Notes: generated from the sequence alone by a model not told the origin. Shown: positions 1 through 12,954, numbered from the stretch's first letter. The stretch: DNA of 64,000 nucleotides from Marisa cornuarietis (GCA_004794655.1 SMMW01000046.1:7117501-7181500); one strand, 5' to 3'. Numbers and translations: made by a program.

Positions 1-1500
1 AATTAGTAAAATGACGAATTAACACCCAGCATGAAGACAAAACTCAGTGTGAGCAATAGTGCTGAAAAAATCAAACTGAACTCATGAGTTGGCAAAATAC
101 GACAATTACAACTTAAGAAAATTGTTCATTTTAAGCAAATTTTGAAATTACATGCAGTCCTGGAAGGAACATATGCCTCATGCAAATTAAGCATAAACTT
201 TATAATGACGATCATTGTTTTACCACGAAAAACTGTATATGACAATCCTTTGAAGTTGAAGCATGAAGCAGATATATCTTTTATGGGCCTATAAACATGT
301 GACCATAAGCCTTAACAGAACAGGGAGTTGAGGCTGCTGTTCTTCTACTTCTAAACTGGCAAATTGTGCAATATATTGAGATTATTTCTGAATACTTGTT
401 TTTCAACAGATGTTTAATACAGCTTACTTCTGTTTGTTATACATATATATATATATATACAGTGTATATAATATATTCAATTTATCTTTTTTGAAAAAAC
501 AGTTGCTTTTATTTTGGTTAGACTTGAGAATTTATTTTGTGATGAATTTTACAATGGATTCACTAATCCTAAAAACTTATTTTCACTTAACTTATAACAG
601 ACTTGCATAAGGTCTAAAAAGAACTAAATAACAAGGTTAACTTGGATGTGGTTGCTATTATGCAATGCTATGGCACAAACAAAATATAGGCTAACTCGAA
701 AAAAAATTGCAAGAAATCTGTTGATGGATGCAGAAGCAGTGGGCAACTGTAATTTCAACAGAGCAATGCAGCACTAATTAATAAAAAAAAAATTTACACT
801 CAGTAGGATTGGTATAAAAGATCTTTAATAATGAACTCTACTGTAACTGAGTTATTGTTCTAGCAAACCCACCAACCCTCAAAGACATTTGAGTGACAAG
901 TCATACCACAGCCCCTTTTTTAATACATTAATTTTAATTTTTTGATCATCATTGCTAACGAAATCTGGAGTTGTTTTTTAGGATATCCATGCAAAGCACA
1001 TAGAAAAGTTAATTTTACTTCAACAAATGTAAAATATTTCATTTTTTTGTATTCTCTTATTAAAGGATGATTTGACATTAAAAGATGGAATGTTATTTTA
1101 CACCACTTGTCTATGTTGTTATTACAAAAGGGACTAAAAATGTATTACAGCTAAATTCTTTCATCCTAACTCCACATAGTTGCAGAACCAGAAGGCAAAA
1201 GATGACTGTATAATACACTACATAATTAAAACATGGCTGAAAATTATAACCAGTCCAGGATCTTTCAATTGCCTTGATCACCTCGAGTGTACAAGTATTA
1301 AGTAATGAAGATACGGAAAACCAACACTTTATCTGGAATGTATGTCGTTGTCAATTCACAAATTATAAGCAGTATTAATACCAAAACGTATCAGGAAAGA
1401 TCGATTTAAAAAAAAAAATTTTTTTGCTATTTTTTTCTAACGGACAGAACTCTTGCTTATTTAGAGTTATGATATATTCTTCTGAAAATTCAAATTCTAA
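1..1500. other. AT-rich stretch, nothing recognised
   Basis: AT-rich DNA with an (AT)n run at 441-459 and several poly-A/T tracts (784-793, 1408-1437). It could be intron or 3' UTR of a minus-strand gene starting at about 1.7 kb, but no acceptor-exon pair was convincing. Confidence 0.35.
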
Positions 1501-1522
1501 TTTTGTCTACTTCACTACTTAC

Positions 1523-1675
1523 TATGCCCACTCTGTATAGTCTGTCAGTGCTGGCATTCCAGTGAAATGTGTATAGGCCTAATTCTTCTATTGGTGCAAA
1601 TAGTAAAACTGCGCTAGCAAGAAGTGCATAAGAAACGGTTAGAAGTAGCATTTTAATACAAGAGCCACTCGGCAT
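1523..1675 (-). CDS. Possible first coding exon with signal peptide or membrane anchor, unknown gene
   Basis: ATG 1675 in context ATTACCATGC opens exactly 51 codons to a consensus donor ATA|GTAAGTAG at 1523/1522, phase 0. The peptide starts MPSGSCIKMLLLTVSYALLA and continues SAVLLFAPIEELG, a clear hydrophobic segment (residues about 8-28), followed by a potential N-glycosylation site (NAS) and RLYRVGI. It has the shape of a secreted or membrane protein's first exon. An in-frame upstream ATG (MNIT) exists 12 bases before. No downstream exon was identified before the window edge, and I do not recognise the family. Confidence 0.35.
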
Positions 1676-2733
1676 GGTAATGTTCATCTGATAAAGCATG
1701 TTCTCCTGATGCAGCACAGTATAAACGTACTCACCGAAATTACGAGTTACAGAGAATAATTCAATGCTACTTGTCAGCCATGTTTGAGTCTGTATCACTC
1801 CGCTTAGCCGAAGGACTCCACGCTCGTCTTTGCACATATTTACATAATATAATAACACCAAACAACACTAGTACATACCTTGTAACAAAATTACAACTGG
1901 ATCCAGTATAACACTTTGATTTTCCTCGAACAGACTGGCCCCATCGGTTATAAATGGGTCGCTGTCATTCTGTCATTTTCCCTCTCTGCATGCCTTACTC
2001 GCTCGCTTGAGGCCCGGCATGAGCGCACCCGAATAAATCAGACTTGCTTTAAACTGACCCTGGTCCTGTCCAAATTGTGTACAGTATAATCCGTAACTAA
2101 TACGTCCAGCTGACAAGGAGTGGCAATGGAAGGCAAGCACATACGGTGGCCAGATTATGTCTCCTTCCGTTTCTCACACTCACGGGCTCGTCTCTCCGCC
2201 AAGTACCCTGCGATGTTGAACTGCGCATGTGCAACACCTTGATGAGCAACATATGCCCTGCCGACCGTTTGAAGTCTCGGGCGGCGATCAATGGTGGTTC
2301 CGAAGACGACGGTATATATATCTGACACAAGGTGCCTATCGCCAGAGGATCGCAGATACGTGTCTCTTACGCGTGGGAGTTCTGTTACGGGTGCAAATGT
2401 GTGAACATTGCTAAGAGTGGTAAAGGTAGTGGCTACTTGATCTCACATTTTCTCCGAGTTGAGAGATACAGGTGACTCATGCTGCCGTTAGAAAGAACCA
2501 AGGCATATGCACTGAAATTACGCGAGATAAAAGCCGCCTTAGTGAGCAACAGGTATAACAAAAACTTGATAGGTGGCAATCTTTATGGTTTCTGGGTCAC
2601 CTGGTTATGGTAGTGGTATTCACGGAGAGAGTGAGGGTTATCGTGTTTTATATCACACAATAATGACTGGGTTCTTTACAAACTTGGTGCTACATAAAAC
2701 ACTTAAAATTACTACAATAAATTTTAAAGTTGT

Positions 2734-3029
2734 GTTATCATCAGCGCCGGCGCTAGTGGGATGCGGGGCCTTGGGCAAATAAAACGGTTGGGCTTTTCCA
2801 GACCGGCATAACATCGCGCAGTAATAAATGACAATGTTGTAGTATTGTAAATAGTGGAACGGCTTTTCAATAATAACACAACAATGGGATGACAGAAAAT
2901 GTATGTAATTCTAGTGAATGCACCGTGAAAACTACGGATTATCTCCCTCTCCCGAGGTACCACCCCACCAGGTGCTATGCGCGGGGCCTTGGGCGGTCAC
3001 CACCCCCTAACGCCGGCGTTGGTTAACGT
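2734..3029. mobile_element. hAT-type MITE, 280 bp
   Basis: Imperfect inverted ends CAGCGCCGGCGCTAGTGGG (from 2742) and the reverse complement CAACGCCGGCGTTAGGGGG (ending 3021) flank 280 bp. GCGGGGCCTTGGGC occurs near both ends. Flanking octamers GTTATCAT (2734-2741) and GTTAACGT (3022-3029) agree at 6 of 8 positions, fitting an aged 8-bp hAT duplication. No coding capacity. Confidence 0.6.
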
Positions 3030-4584
3030 CTATTTAGATTAAGGACGGTGTTGAGAAACAAGGAGGAGAAGGGATAAGCTGATAAAATGCACGCACGCGA
3101 ACACATATCAGCCCCAGAATCATATGCATCCAGCCACTTTCGGAATGAACCAAAGCTGACGTTTTATTTCGAGCTATTGCGAGGGAGGTAAACAAACTGG
3201 GACCAGGTTACATTTAAATTAACATTCTCATGCCACAGCTGACAGTGGATTGATTCATAATAATGTGTATACGTTCTCTTCGGTTCAAAAAATCTTTACG
3301 ATAGAATGAAAATGCCGACAAAATCTTTTTCTCAACACGCACGTACACATATTTGCTGGACAGGTGCAGGGTGAATGGTGGAGGGTGGTTTTCTGGCCTG
3401 AGCGGGCCTCGAACTAAAGACCTTCTACATCACAGACGACCGCACTTATCACAAGACTGCAGTCTCCCAAAGCAGACTACTGTAAAGAGCCACACGAAAG
3501 GCGTGGACTGATCGATCAAAGTGTGGCGGTCTGGCACTGTTGTTGGTTAAGAAGCGTCGTTGGCGAGCAGACAAACAGGTAGAATTGTAATGGGTGTTCT
3601 TTCCAGGCAACCAGCACAGGGCCTCACCTATATGATTAGGTCATCAGATTAGACGAAACGTGATTTTAAAAAGTGACTCAGAAGAATGAAGTTCTTGTCC
3701 CAGTCTTAGCAGGGATGCTTCCAGATTCCCAACCATCATGCTAACCATTAAACCTCTTCCCTCGTAACGATCTCATAACATAATTTTAAACGCCAATCAG
3801 CAAGGGACAAAAATCACAGGCTCAGTAAATAAATGATTACACAACACATGCCATATAACTGGCCCCGAAGCCGAAATGTTGAGTTGAAGCATTTATCTTT
3901 TATTCCATCTTAATAATGGCCTCCATTTTATCCGCTCGATCCTTCAGCTGAATTCGATATAATCTTTGTCTTCCATATCGACATGTCAGTAATAAAGAAA
4001 ATACATTTTGGTTAAGGTTTTGTCTCCCTTAATGTTTTATGAGCCAGTTTATAGTCGTGGCTTTTTTAGGTTATGATAAGTTTGCGTTTTTGTTTCTGTA
4101 TTGAATCCTCCTTCCTGTGTACTGATGCAGCTGTTTTAGTTTTAAAATCCTGTTTTAAGAAGGTTGGAATCCACGACAGTGCGCAATATCTGAAGAAAAG
4201 GGCGAATTTTGCCGGCTGAACCAAAATGTGTTTTCTGACAAGGGAAGCAATGATGAACTAAGCCTATATTTTCATTTCAATGGAGAGGTTGATATCTGAA
4301 GAGACCGAAAAAGCAGCTTACGTGGAATGCAACTTCTCTCTCACATTCTGATCGAGAAGGCACCCTTGCAACAAGGAAACGCAACCATGGAACAAGGAGA
4401 CTGACCACGCCTTTCCCTTGCTGATCTAGACAAGAACTGAATCATGGTCCGAAACCAGATTTCATCCAGGGTCTACGATTCCTGTCTGTCACTCACTCGC
4501 GTACGCGTGCACATTGTTAGAGCAGGATTCTTGAAATTATCTTAGTTTTGCGTAGCTTGCGCGTAGTCATGCGTGTGTCTGTCA
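3022..4584. other. Non-coding stretch with possible tRNA-derived SINE relics
   Basis: No supported gene. On the minus strand, AGTTCGAGGCC (about 3404-3414) and a nearby tRNA-like arm, and a GTTTAATGGTTAGCATGATGG-like segment at 3735-3755, resemble heads of tRNA-derived SINEs, but both are too degraded to assign. Confidence 0.3.
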
Positions 4585-4744
4585 TTACACAGTGGCGTAG
4601 GAACAGGGGGGGTGCAAGGGGGGCAGCCGCCCCCCCCCAAAAAAAAAGATGCTGGGAAGGCAAGAATGTAAACGTTATTCATTGTCAGCATGGCGCTTGC
4701 CCCCCCCCCCCCCAAGCCGAGCATCTTCCTACGCCACTGTTACA
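4585..4744 (+). mobile_element. MITE with CAGTGGCGTAGGAA ends, 150 bp, 5-bp duplication
   Basis: Perfect 14-bp inverted ends CAGTGGCGTAGGAA (4590-4603) and TTCCTACGCCACTG (4726-4739). Flanks are TTACA on both sides (4585-4589 and 4740-4744). The interior is G-run/C-run rich and matches the 57.2-kb copy. A 5-bp duplication points away from classic 8-bp hAT elements; the superfamily is uncertain. Confidence 0.9.
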
Positions 4745-5173
4745 CACGTGCATAGCTTCGGAGGCGCGAGCAGGGTCAAAGAGAGAGAGATGGTTACAGC
4801 TGCTGGATTGTCAATAATATCACCGATACTTAAGTTTCTTGGCGTCGTCTATTTTCGTCAACGTAAACTTGGCTCCTAATAAAGACGGACAATCAGTAGC
4901 GCCATTCTAGTACAAGGGCCCGGTACTCCAGAGATGGGCTACAAGTGGCTTCCCTTCACATAAAGTGGATGTCAAGAACCTGACAACGCATTTGGTGTGA
5001 AGTGCTTCCGTAGGCCGTTTATGTTAATGCGGAAAAGATTGTATGCGGTCACCTTCCCTTCTCACTGCGCGTGCCTGAGTGCTCGCGTATGTGCACGCAC
5101 ACTTGATCGATCGACGTGTGCATCGCTGTCCTCCTTCCCTCCGCTTGTCACTTACCTACACCGTTTCTGTCCT

Positions 5174-5468
5174 AGGGAAATGTTAAATCTGTACACTTGA
5201 GGGAAAGAAAAGGTTTGCTTGCTTGAATTGCGACCGGTAGAAGTATACTTAGTGAATAATACAGGAAGCATTTGTACAATCAAATTTGAAATCGGTGTAA
5301 CAGCACTTTTATTTGATACTCTAATGTGGGGCACATGAGACTGTGATTTGATTTGTTTTGAACGGAAAAAATGTACTAAATTGGATTGAACAAGCGATCC
5401 AAATTGAAACCATTTTACACATATATATAATACCACATCAACATCTTAAAGTTGATTAAAGTACGTTG
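5174..5468 (+). repeat. Dispersed repeat A, copy 1
   Basis: The segment shares ordered blocks with 12487-12840 on the same strand: AAATCTGTACACTTG, GGTTTGCTTGCTTGAATTGC, CAGGAAGCATTTGTACAATC, TTTATTTGATA, GTGGGGCA, GATTTGATTTGTT, TTGAACAAG, CCATTTTACACA and AGTTGATTAAAG. It carries a short (AT)n at the position where copy 2 has a long (AC)n. No coding frame or terminal repeats; family unknown. Confidence 0.75.
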
Positions 5469-7370
5469 CATTTCGACATCCACTTACCGAAAGGAAACAA
5501 TCTACTTCTCGTCCACACAATTTCCGCCTCAATAATTGTCCGATGGCCCTCGGTAATGGCAGCCAGTAGCACACGCGGCTTTCGTCGAACAGAAGATAGC
5601 AACTGCTCTGACAAGGACCTGCATAGGATCTCACAGCATACACGATACGTTATCGAGACGAACATTTACACCCAAGTCGGTTCTTAACGACTGATAACTC
5701 CGACGGTTCATGAACTCAGTGAAGGTCTCGGTTCAAAGCTGTAAGACACACTCCGAAAAAGTCGCTGACACTCTGCCCGAAAAAGACCTCAGCCATGGCC
5801 ATGCCTTTGGAAATAAAAGTAATGTATAAATAAGGCTGAACAAAGCTGTGGCCTGAAGCTTGGCGAAACTGCACTCGCAAAACAATGGCCGACGAATGAG
5901 AGTTATTTCCGCTAAAAGGGGACTGCGTGCTTTCTTGGCGATAAAAATATATAAGCTTCACGCTGAAAGACCGTACTGAAAAACTAGTATTACTACTACT
6001 TCTGCTTCTTTCACCATCTCCTTTATGCGTCTACTTTCATCTTAACCTTTAACCTCCTCCTATTTCTTCTTTTACTCCCCCCCCCTCCTCCACCTGTTGA
6101 GGCCCACTAGTAAAAGTGACGAACTGACCCTAGGACGTGACCTCCCCACAAACCCTGCTGGTCTATTGTTTGCTTCTTTCTGGCTGCTGTACGTCACCGG
6201 AAGTGAGCATTATTCAAGCTGTACATGTTGCTCAACGTGAGGCCGGCTGTTGACCATCCAGTCTCCTCTCACGATGTTTTGTACCTGTGTATCACAAAAC
6301 TGCCTCTGACCTTCGATAACTGCTCATCCTTGGGAGGAGAAACGCTGCTGGGAAATCTAGGTCACTGGAACACAGGTGCAAGTATTGTATTGTTATCCTG
6401 CAATAATTGGGCTTGTCGACAAAGGGTAGTTAGGGTCACACTCGCCGTGGGTCCCGGCCTCGCCTGGGTAATTTGTCCCCCCCCCCCCCCGAGCGCTTCC
6501 AACTGTGATTTACATGGTCAACTTTCGATCTTTTGAAAGCATCGTAATGAGAAACTGACATCAGTGTAGCGAAATGATGAAACACTTGTACTCATTCACT
6601 TGCCGCACGCGTGGATTTTTTTTTTTTTTTTTTTAAGAGCTTTGCTGAGGTCGACAGCTCATTTTGGCAACTGAACTAGAAAGGACGAAGGAGGGACCCG
6701 ATGTTTCGAGTCAAGAGGGATAATATGGTGATGTGATGGATAAGGTCCTGCGTCCTGCCACATCAAAAAGCGAGGGAAGGGAGCGGAAGGAGGAAGTGAA
6801 CCTCCAATGGTAGTGAAAGGAAATCGAGATAAGTCCTCTCCCCACGCGACTTGCTCGCCACTCTACTCCCCCCCCTCCCTTTCTCTCTGTGTGGGAGAGA
6901 GACCGCTACCGTCTCAAACGAGGACGTTGCCAAAATTTGCCCTGCGTAACTACAGGTACGTGGAAATTTCTTCTGCGTAGTAGGTTTTTTTTTAAGGAGG
7001 AGGGGGAACACCACCGGACTTATTTTAAAACAAAGGAAATAAACAAAAGGATACACATCTCTAGATCAACGTACACCAAGCACACATGACCTATGACCAT
7101 CCTGGACATGTCAGAGCCGAAAACGACAACCAGACAACGTCCAGCGCACTCTGCTTAATTTAACGCGGATACGTACGCAGGCACACACAAACAAGCATTA
7201 CAGATTAACAGTACACTGTGAGGATGTGATGTCTGTCCTCAGTGCTAGGGAGGGCGGCCCAGCAGGATGTTTTCAGAAAATGACACCAGCAGCAATTCTC
7301 GTCAGAAAAAGGCCGCACTCTTCACCACCTGACCTTATATGTCGCTTGCGACAAAAAAACTAATAAAAAG
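5469..7370. other. Non-coding stretch, nothing recognised
   Basis: Mixed-composition DNA with C-runs (6477-6490), a poly-T run (6617-6634) and purine-rich patches. ORFs on both strands lack domain features. Confidence 0.4.
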
Positions 7371-7373
7371 ACA

Positions 7374-7378
<5 letters not shown>

Positions 7379-7429
<51 letters not shown>
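7379..7429 (+). repeat. (GT)n microsatellite
   Basis: About 25 uninterrupted GT units. The overlapping Cys-Val or Thr-His reading frames are artefacts of the repeat. Confidence 0.97.
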
Positions 7430-7432
<3 letters not shown>

Positions 7433-9450
7433 TACATGGCTGTGCGGGGCTGGCACTAATGGTGCACCTCTGTGCATGCCAGAAACCGAATATTACCTGC
7501 CTGTGTACGTCTGACACCAGACTGTTACATGTCTAAGTCTATTTCATATACATGTGAAATATCAGTACAAGGCTAGCTCCAAAATACGATGTCCTAATAT
7601 CACTGGGACTATATAGAATATCAGTAGGGAGAGACATGATGAACATTAGTTAAAAATTCCGGACTCCCTCTCTTTTGAGTTCTTTTCGTCCATCTTTTAC
7701 AGTGAGGCTGGTTCAGCATTTGCTTCTCTTTCTCTTTCCTGTCTTTCGAGGCTAAACCTTTAAAACAACCCAGTAATTTCGTGAACTCTGGCATAATTTG
7801 GTTGCAAATTTTGGTTTAATTCGTTAAGTGGGATTCCTCACTCTTTTCTATTTTCAGCTCGCCTGCAGAGAAAGTGCTGCCACCTATTATCCCCGGTCGA
7901 TGAAAGATGTAGGGTTAAACACCTGAAGGCAGCGGCCGGCTGACAGCCTCTCGGTTGGAATTAACCTTAACGTTGCTATCAGCATGCCCGGACATCAGTT
8001 AGCTGACGTCGCCACACGCACATGGGTCATTAACGTCAGGTCGTTGTTGTGTAAAATGCCCTGCAACAACAAAAAGTTTTGAAAGAAGAAAAAAAAAACT
8101 AGGCATTGAGACACGTCAGTTTCTCTTTTCTGATAATAGGAGTTACTTGATTAGTCATGCTCTCAGTTTTAGTCTGTCCGCGTCTTTGTCCTCCTGTCCG
8201 CCCACAACTTCCTTCTTTACTACCAAAACCTCTTCTTGCAGCTAATTTACAAGTTTTCTCCTGGAAATAATTACTGCACCTCTACATTCTTTTTCACCAC
8301 TCTTTTCATATTTTGTGTTTTTGCTATTGTCATAATCTGGCCTTCTCACACTTTTTCTTCTTTGGGCCGAGGGTTAGACGTGAAACACACACACTATTTG
8401 TATATAATGAAATTTATTGTCATTTCTGGTCCATCTCTTCCTCTTCTTATTGATCGGTGTCATCATCTTCATCGTCACCGTCATCCTCATCATCATCATC
8501 GTCGTCGTCGTTGCCATCTCCGTCGTCAGTTAGCCGTAGTAACAAAATCCTAATCATTCCTTTGTCGCTAAGCTACACCATCTTTGCGTTTCTCTTTGCG
8601 ACACGCACGTTTCTGCTCAATATAGTTTTTTTGTTTGTTTGTTTGTTGGTCTACACTCACAGGCAAATAAAAAGAGGAAACGGTCTCCACAGCTAAGAGC
8701 AACCCAGACCTCGCAGATACCTTCAGAAAAAACCTTCTCCTTGACCTCTGCTTCCCGAAAACATTATTAAGACTGAAGCCGGTGGTTTCCTTTGCAGGAT
8801 TTCTGAACGAACACGATGTAATACTTTGCTCTGCTAGATTAACAACCGCAAAACATCCACCAATATTTTTCTTTTTCCAGGAATGGAACTGAAGACGATG
8901 GCACCACGAAGTAAAGAACGTCAGAATATAACCAAAAAAAGAAAAAAAAAAGGTCGAATCCGGAGAAATAAAGGACGCTACGTAGTAGACCAATGTGCCC
9001 AATGAAAAGACAGACGGGCCTCACACCCTCTCCTCTTTCTTGGCACTTAATAAACCGGTTCATCAGGAGTTACAAGAACTGAATCTAGTTTTAGTTCGTT
9101 TGCACGCCTGGTTCCTATCATTTCACCCTTCCTCTAGCTCCAGACCGTCTGCAATTTAAAAAAAAATGCCTTCTGACAGAAAATCGAACCTAAAGTAATA
9201 TACGTATGGTCCCACAATACACATCACCTCAAGTTCCTCGTCATCCCCTTGTGGGCTGGTCTGGTGGGGTTATTAAACCTCTGTTGCTGTGTTGCTGCTC
9301 ACTCACTGTGATCAGTGGGCTGGGATGAAATGACAGATTCTTCCGTCTGTTTAAAAGTGCACACGCCTCATGTAAAGTTTTACACGTGAACGTGACGTTC
9401 GCCAATATTTGTCCAGATAAAGGGGGCTGAAATATTTCGAAAAGAAACGC
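7430..9450. other. Non-coding stretch with a trinucleotide repeat
   Basis: No supported gene. A TCA/TCG-type trinucleotide repeat lies at 8459-8511 and gives false poly-Ser and poly-His frames. A (TTTG)n tract lies at 8630-8646. Confidence 0.4.
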
Positions 9451-9453
9451 ATG

Positions 9454-9466
9454 GAGAGAGAGAGAG

Positions 9467-9516
<50 letters not shown>

Positions 9517-9525
9517 CGCGCGCGC
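9454..9525 (+). repeat. Compound (AG)n(TG)n(CG)n microsatellite
   Basis: AG units (9454-9467) run into about 20 TG units (9469-9508) and then nine CG units (9508-9525). The alternating purine-pyrimidine TG/CG tract has strong Z-DNA-forming potential. Confidence 0.95.
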
Positions 9526-9529
9526 TCGT

Positions 9530-12180
9530 GCTCGTGTGAGAGAGAAGTGAACTGTTTATTTGATGGGTCAACGACCCTTTCAAAGAAGGGTGAAGTACAG
9601 TTTCATTTGTAGCGATCGAAGTCAAAACATTGACAGGTAAAACAAATAAAATAAGACAAATATATTCATGTGCGCGCAAGAGAGAAAGATTCAGAGAGAG
9701 AATGAATGTGATGTACTTCAAGGTTTAACAGGATTTAAAATAATAATTTCGCCGTTTTCATGAGCAGACGATCTACCTGTATTTCTATTGGTCATATTCA
9801 TCTTATTCAATTGTTTTATTTACAACTTCGTTATTTATTTAAATAATTAGATTTACCCGTTCAATGTAATGTCCTTGGTTTATTGGACATGTTTCAATCA
9901 CAAGGCTATTATGGCGTGGACTGGCGTACTGTGTCGTGTCCTGTTGATTCAATAACGGGACCTAATGTACGGAGCGGGACAATGGCCAAAGTCCGAATCC
10001 TAACAAATAGAGATGTAACTGTTAGTGACAAAAAACCCGTAGGATATCCCCACTTCATAAAATGAGGGTTCCATCAGTGACGTGTCACTTTTTTGCTTTA
10101 GTATCGGACTTTGTCCCACTTTATACCTAAGGCCAGCAAAAGGCAGCAAAGGGAGCTGTCGAGTCGAGATTCGTATCGAGCCTGTAACCTACTTAAAGGC
10201 CCGTTCAAGTCGATAACTTTACCGGCATCTGGGGACGACAGGGCCTAGCGTGTCCACGACGTTGCAAAAGAATTTCAAGACTTTTAAAGGTTAGTGAAAC
10301 TTACAGCATCCATTGTTCTGTCTTTCCCTACCCACTTCTTCCACAACCACTTTCCTTCGTGATACAAAACGAAATTGCTTACGTCTTTGCTTCGAGAACT
10401 GTCCTTGTGCAGAGATTTCACTTCCATTTGGCCACCTTGCTAAGCAAGATGCTGGTGGACTTATTTAAACAAATGAGAAAAAGAAGATAAAAAAAGATGT
10501 CTATGCATGAGGACCCGAGTCTTCCCAGCTGGTTTCCACAAAGACGCAAGAAGGCTGTGGAAATTACATGCCGGCATTCGAGTGTAAGTTTTGCGTGTCC
10601 CACACGAATACAAGATTACTGAGGTCTCCCGCGAATCAGTGCAGCCATATGATCGATCCATTCCTCGTGCCGGGATCGGGGGGGGGGGGGGGGTATAAGA
10701 GTGGCTGGGGTAGGTGGTGGTGAAGGTGGTGGTTAAGATGCCAAAGAAATCGAAATGGGAAGACAACATCACAGATTGACTATCGGCCGATTTCTGACCG
10801 CAGCGATGGCAGACTGCTGACGAAAATGTCAGGAAGGTTCATTAAGCAATTTTACATGACCGATAATAATCGAGGACGATGAGAAGCATGGCCAGTTTGA
10901 GCCTCAAAAAAGTAGATTAATGTGGTTTATTTCGGTCCAGATTCAGCTTTCATCGAGTGCAAATTAAGGCCAAGTTCTAGTTTTGGAATAGTTCGTTGCT
11001 ATGGCTTCTCTCTCGCAAAAAGTGCCTTTGTTTTCAATGCTGAAGTACCCAGTATACTAAGACTATACATGAAAGAGAGAGAGAGAGGAGAAGGAAGGAA
11101 AGGAAGAAAGCGCGCACCCATCAGCATCATAAGCTGTTTCTCCTTTCCCGTCTAGACAGAGTTTTCGCCGATTTTCCTCGGGAAATGAAGCGGCAATCAG
11201 TAAAGTTATTTATGATAAAGGTCCTCGGACCAGGCCATCGGGACCATCCAGTCCAATGCTCTGAACTTATAGTTCTTGCTGACACCTTACCAACCCTACG
11301 ATGTGACAGGCGTTAAAAAAAACACAATAGAAGGAGACAACTCTTAAATGCAAAGTAGAATAGCTGCCCACACCTGCAATTTAGTAGCAAAGTAGCAAAA
11401 AAAAAAAAAATCAATGGCGCTCCCCTCCCCTCACCCGTTTTTAGAAGCAGTGAAATTGCTATGGACCAGAGACACTGAAGTCACTGTATGGACCTTATTC
11501 ACGTGCGGCTCTTCCGGCTTTCCAAAACGAGGCTTCATGGGCCTCATGGTTACAATGAAGAATGACTTTTCGCCAAGGAAATCAAGTCACAACAGTGTGG
11601 CGTTCGTGCATGTAATGACATATATGGTATGGTGGCCAGTTTTTTTAAGTGATACAAAACTTAAAGTAATGCTGTTTTAAATGTATAAATACCTATATTT
11701 TGCATTTGCCATGGGTTTTTCAAAATTTGCTTTATAGGTTTTTTTCCCCCGAGTTCAGGTTTTAAGTAAGTGTTCTGATGGAATCTCTTAAAATGGCTGG
11801 AATTTACGGCATGCTGCTTAACTAAAGACAACATAATCATAACTATAAAATTACAGAAATTTATCAATTTTATGTACGAGGAAAAATATATTTAAGAGCA
11901 CTCAAAATCCTAAACATAAGAAATATGGATGTACATACCATGCAACATCTCCACAAGTAAACTATACGTGCTATACACACAAATGCAATAGATATGTACA
12001 CACCGTGCAAAATATACACATGAGGTAAAAAAAATAATATAGGTTGACAGCACAGAAATATTATAAATATGAATATGCACATTGAATAATAGGAAAAATA
12101 TATGTGCAAAGTAAATTGTTTTAGTCAGGGACAAAATCTTAAGTCCTACACGTTAAAGAAAAAAATGATTGGGATGAGAA
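9530..12180. other. Non-coding stretch, nothing recognised
   Basis: Contains a G-run (10679-10693), GA-rich patches (11070-11085) and, from about 11650, AT-rich DNA. No supported ORF. Confidence 0.4.
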
Positions 12181-12187
12181 CATTACC

Positions 12188-12189
<2 letters not shown>

Positions 12190-12255
<66 letters not shown>
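12190..12255 (+). repeat. Compound (AC)n(AG)n microsatellite
   Basis: About 23 AC units followed by nine AG units. Confidence 0.95.
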
Positions 12256-12486
12256 AAATCTCAATTAACAGCTATTGTCAACTCCAAAACGGAGTCCCAC
12301 AAACCTATTAACGGGACTTGCATGAAAAGAAATAATCCAGTCTCGGTCTAGTGATTATTATAAGTCTTAGTTCTTCTTTAATCCTAAATGTTGGAACGGG
12401 AAGCGAATTTCAAATCCAGTATTGCGCACCTATTCATACACAGGTTAGCGCCAATATGTTTTGGTTGCCATGACAGTTTCCGTCTT

Positions 12487-12726
12487 TCCAGGAAAATCTT
12501 AAATCTTTACACTTGGGTGGAAAAGGCTTGCTTGAATTGCACCCTGTAGAATTATATTTAGTGCGCTGATTAATGCAGGAAGTATTAATACAATCGAATT
12601 TGAAAGACTTAAACTTGGTGTAGCAGCACATTTATTTGATATCCTAACGTGGGGCATAAGACAGTTTGCGATTTGATTTGTTCTGATCGAAATGGCGCTG
12701 AACTGGGTTGAACAAAAGATTCAACC

Positions 12727-12799
<73 letters not shown>

Positions 12800-12840
12800 T
12801 ACCATTCTGTATCTTACAGTTGATTAAAGATGCGTTGCAT
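12487..12840 (+). repeat. Dispersed repeat A, copy 2, with a long internal (AC)n tract
   Basis: Same ordered blocks as 5174-5468 with moderate divergence. (AC)n at 12732-12797 (about 33 units) occupies the place of the (AT)n in copy 1, directly after CCATTTTACACA. Confidence 0.75.
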
Positions 12841-12954
12841 TAACATTCTTAATGTGAAAAGTGTACTTAAATTATATATGTTTCTTTATTTTTGGCAAAA
12901 GTTGTCGACTTTTACCCACCCTTCACGAGACAACAGAACATAAAGCTTGAGCTT

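Noticed and set aside
7335..7536. ORFs with long Cys-Val or Thr-His runs
   Set aside because: Translations of a (GT)n microsatellite. The same artefact occurs at 9.5, 12.2, 12.7 and 23.6 kb.
8236..8696. His-rich and Ser-rich ORFs
   Set aside because: They are frames of a TCA/TCG trinucleotide repeat, without conserved sequence.
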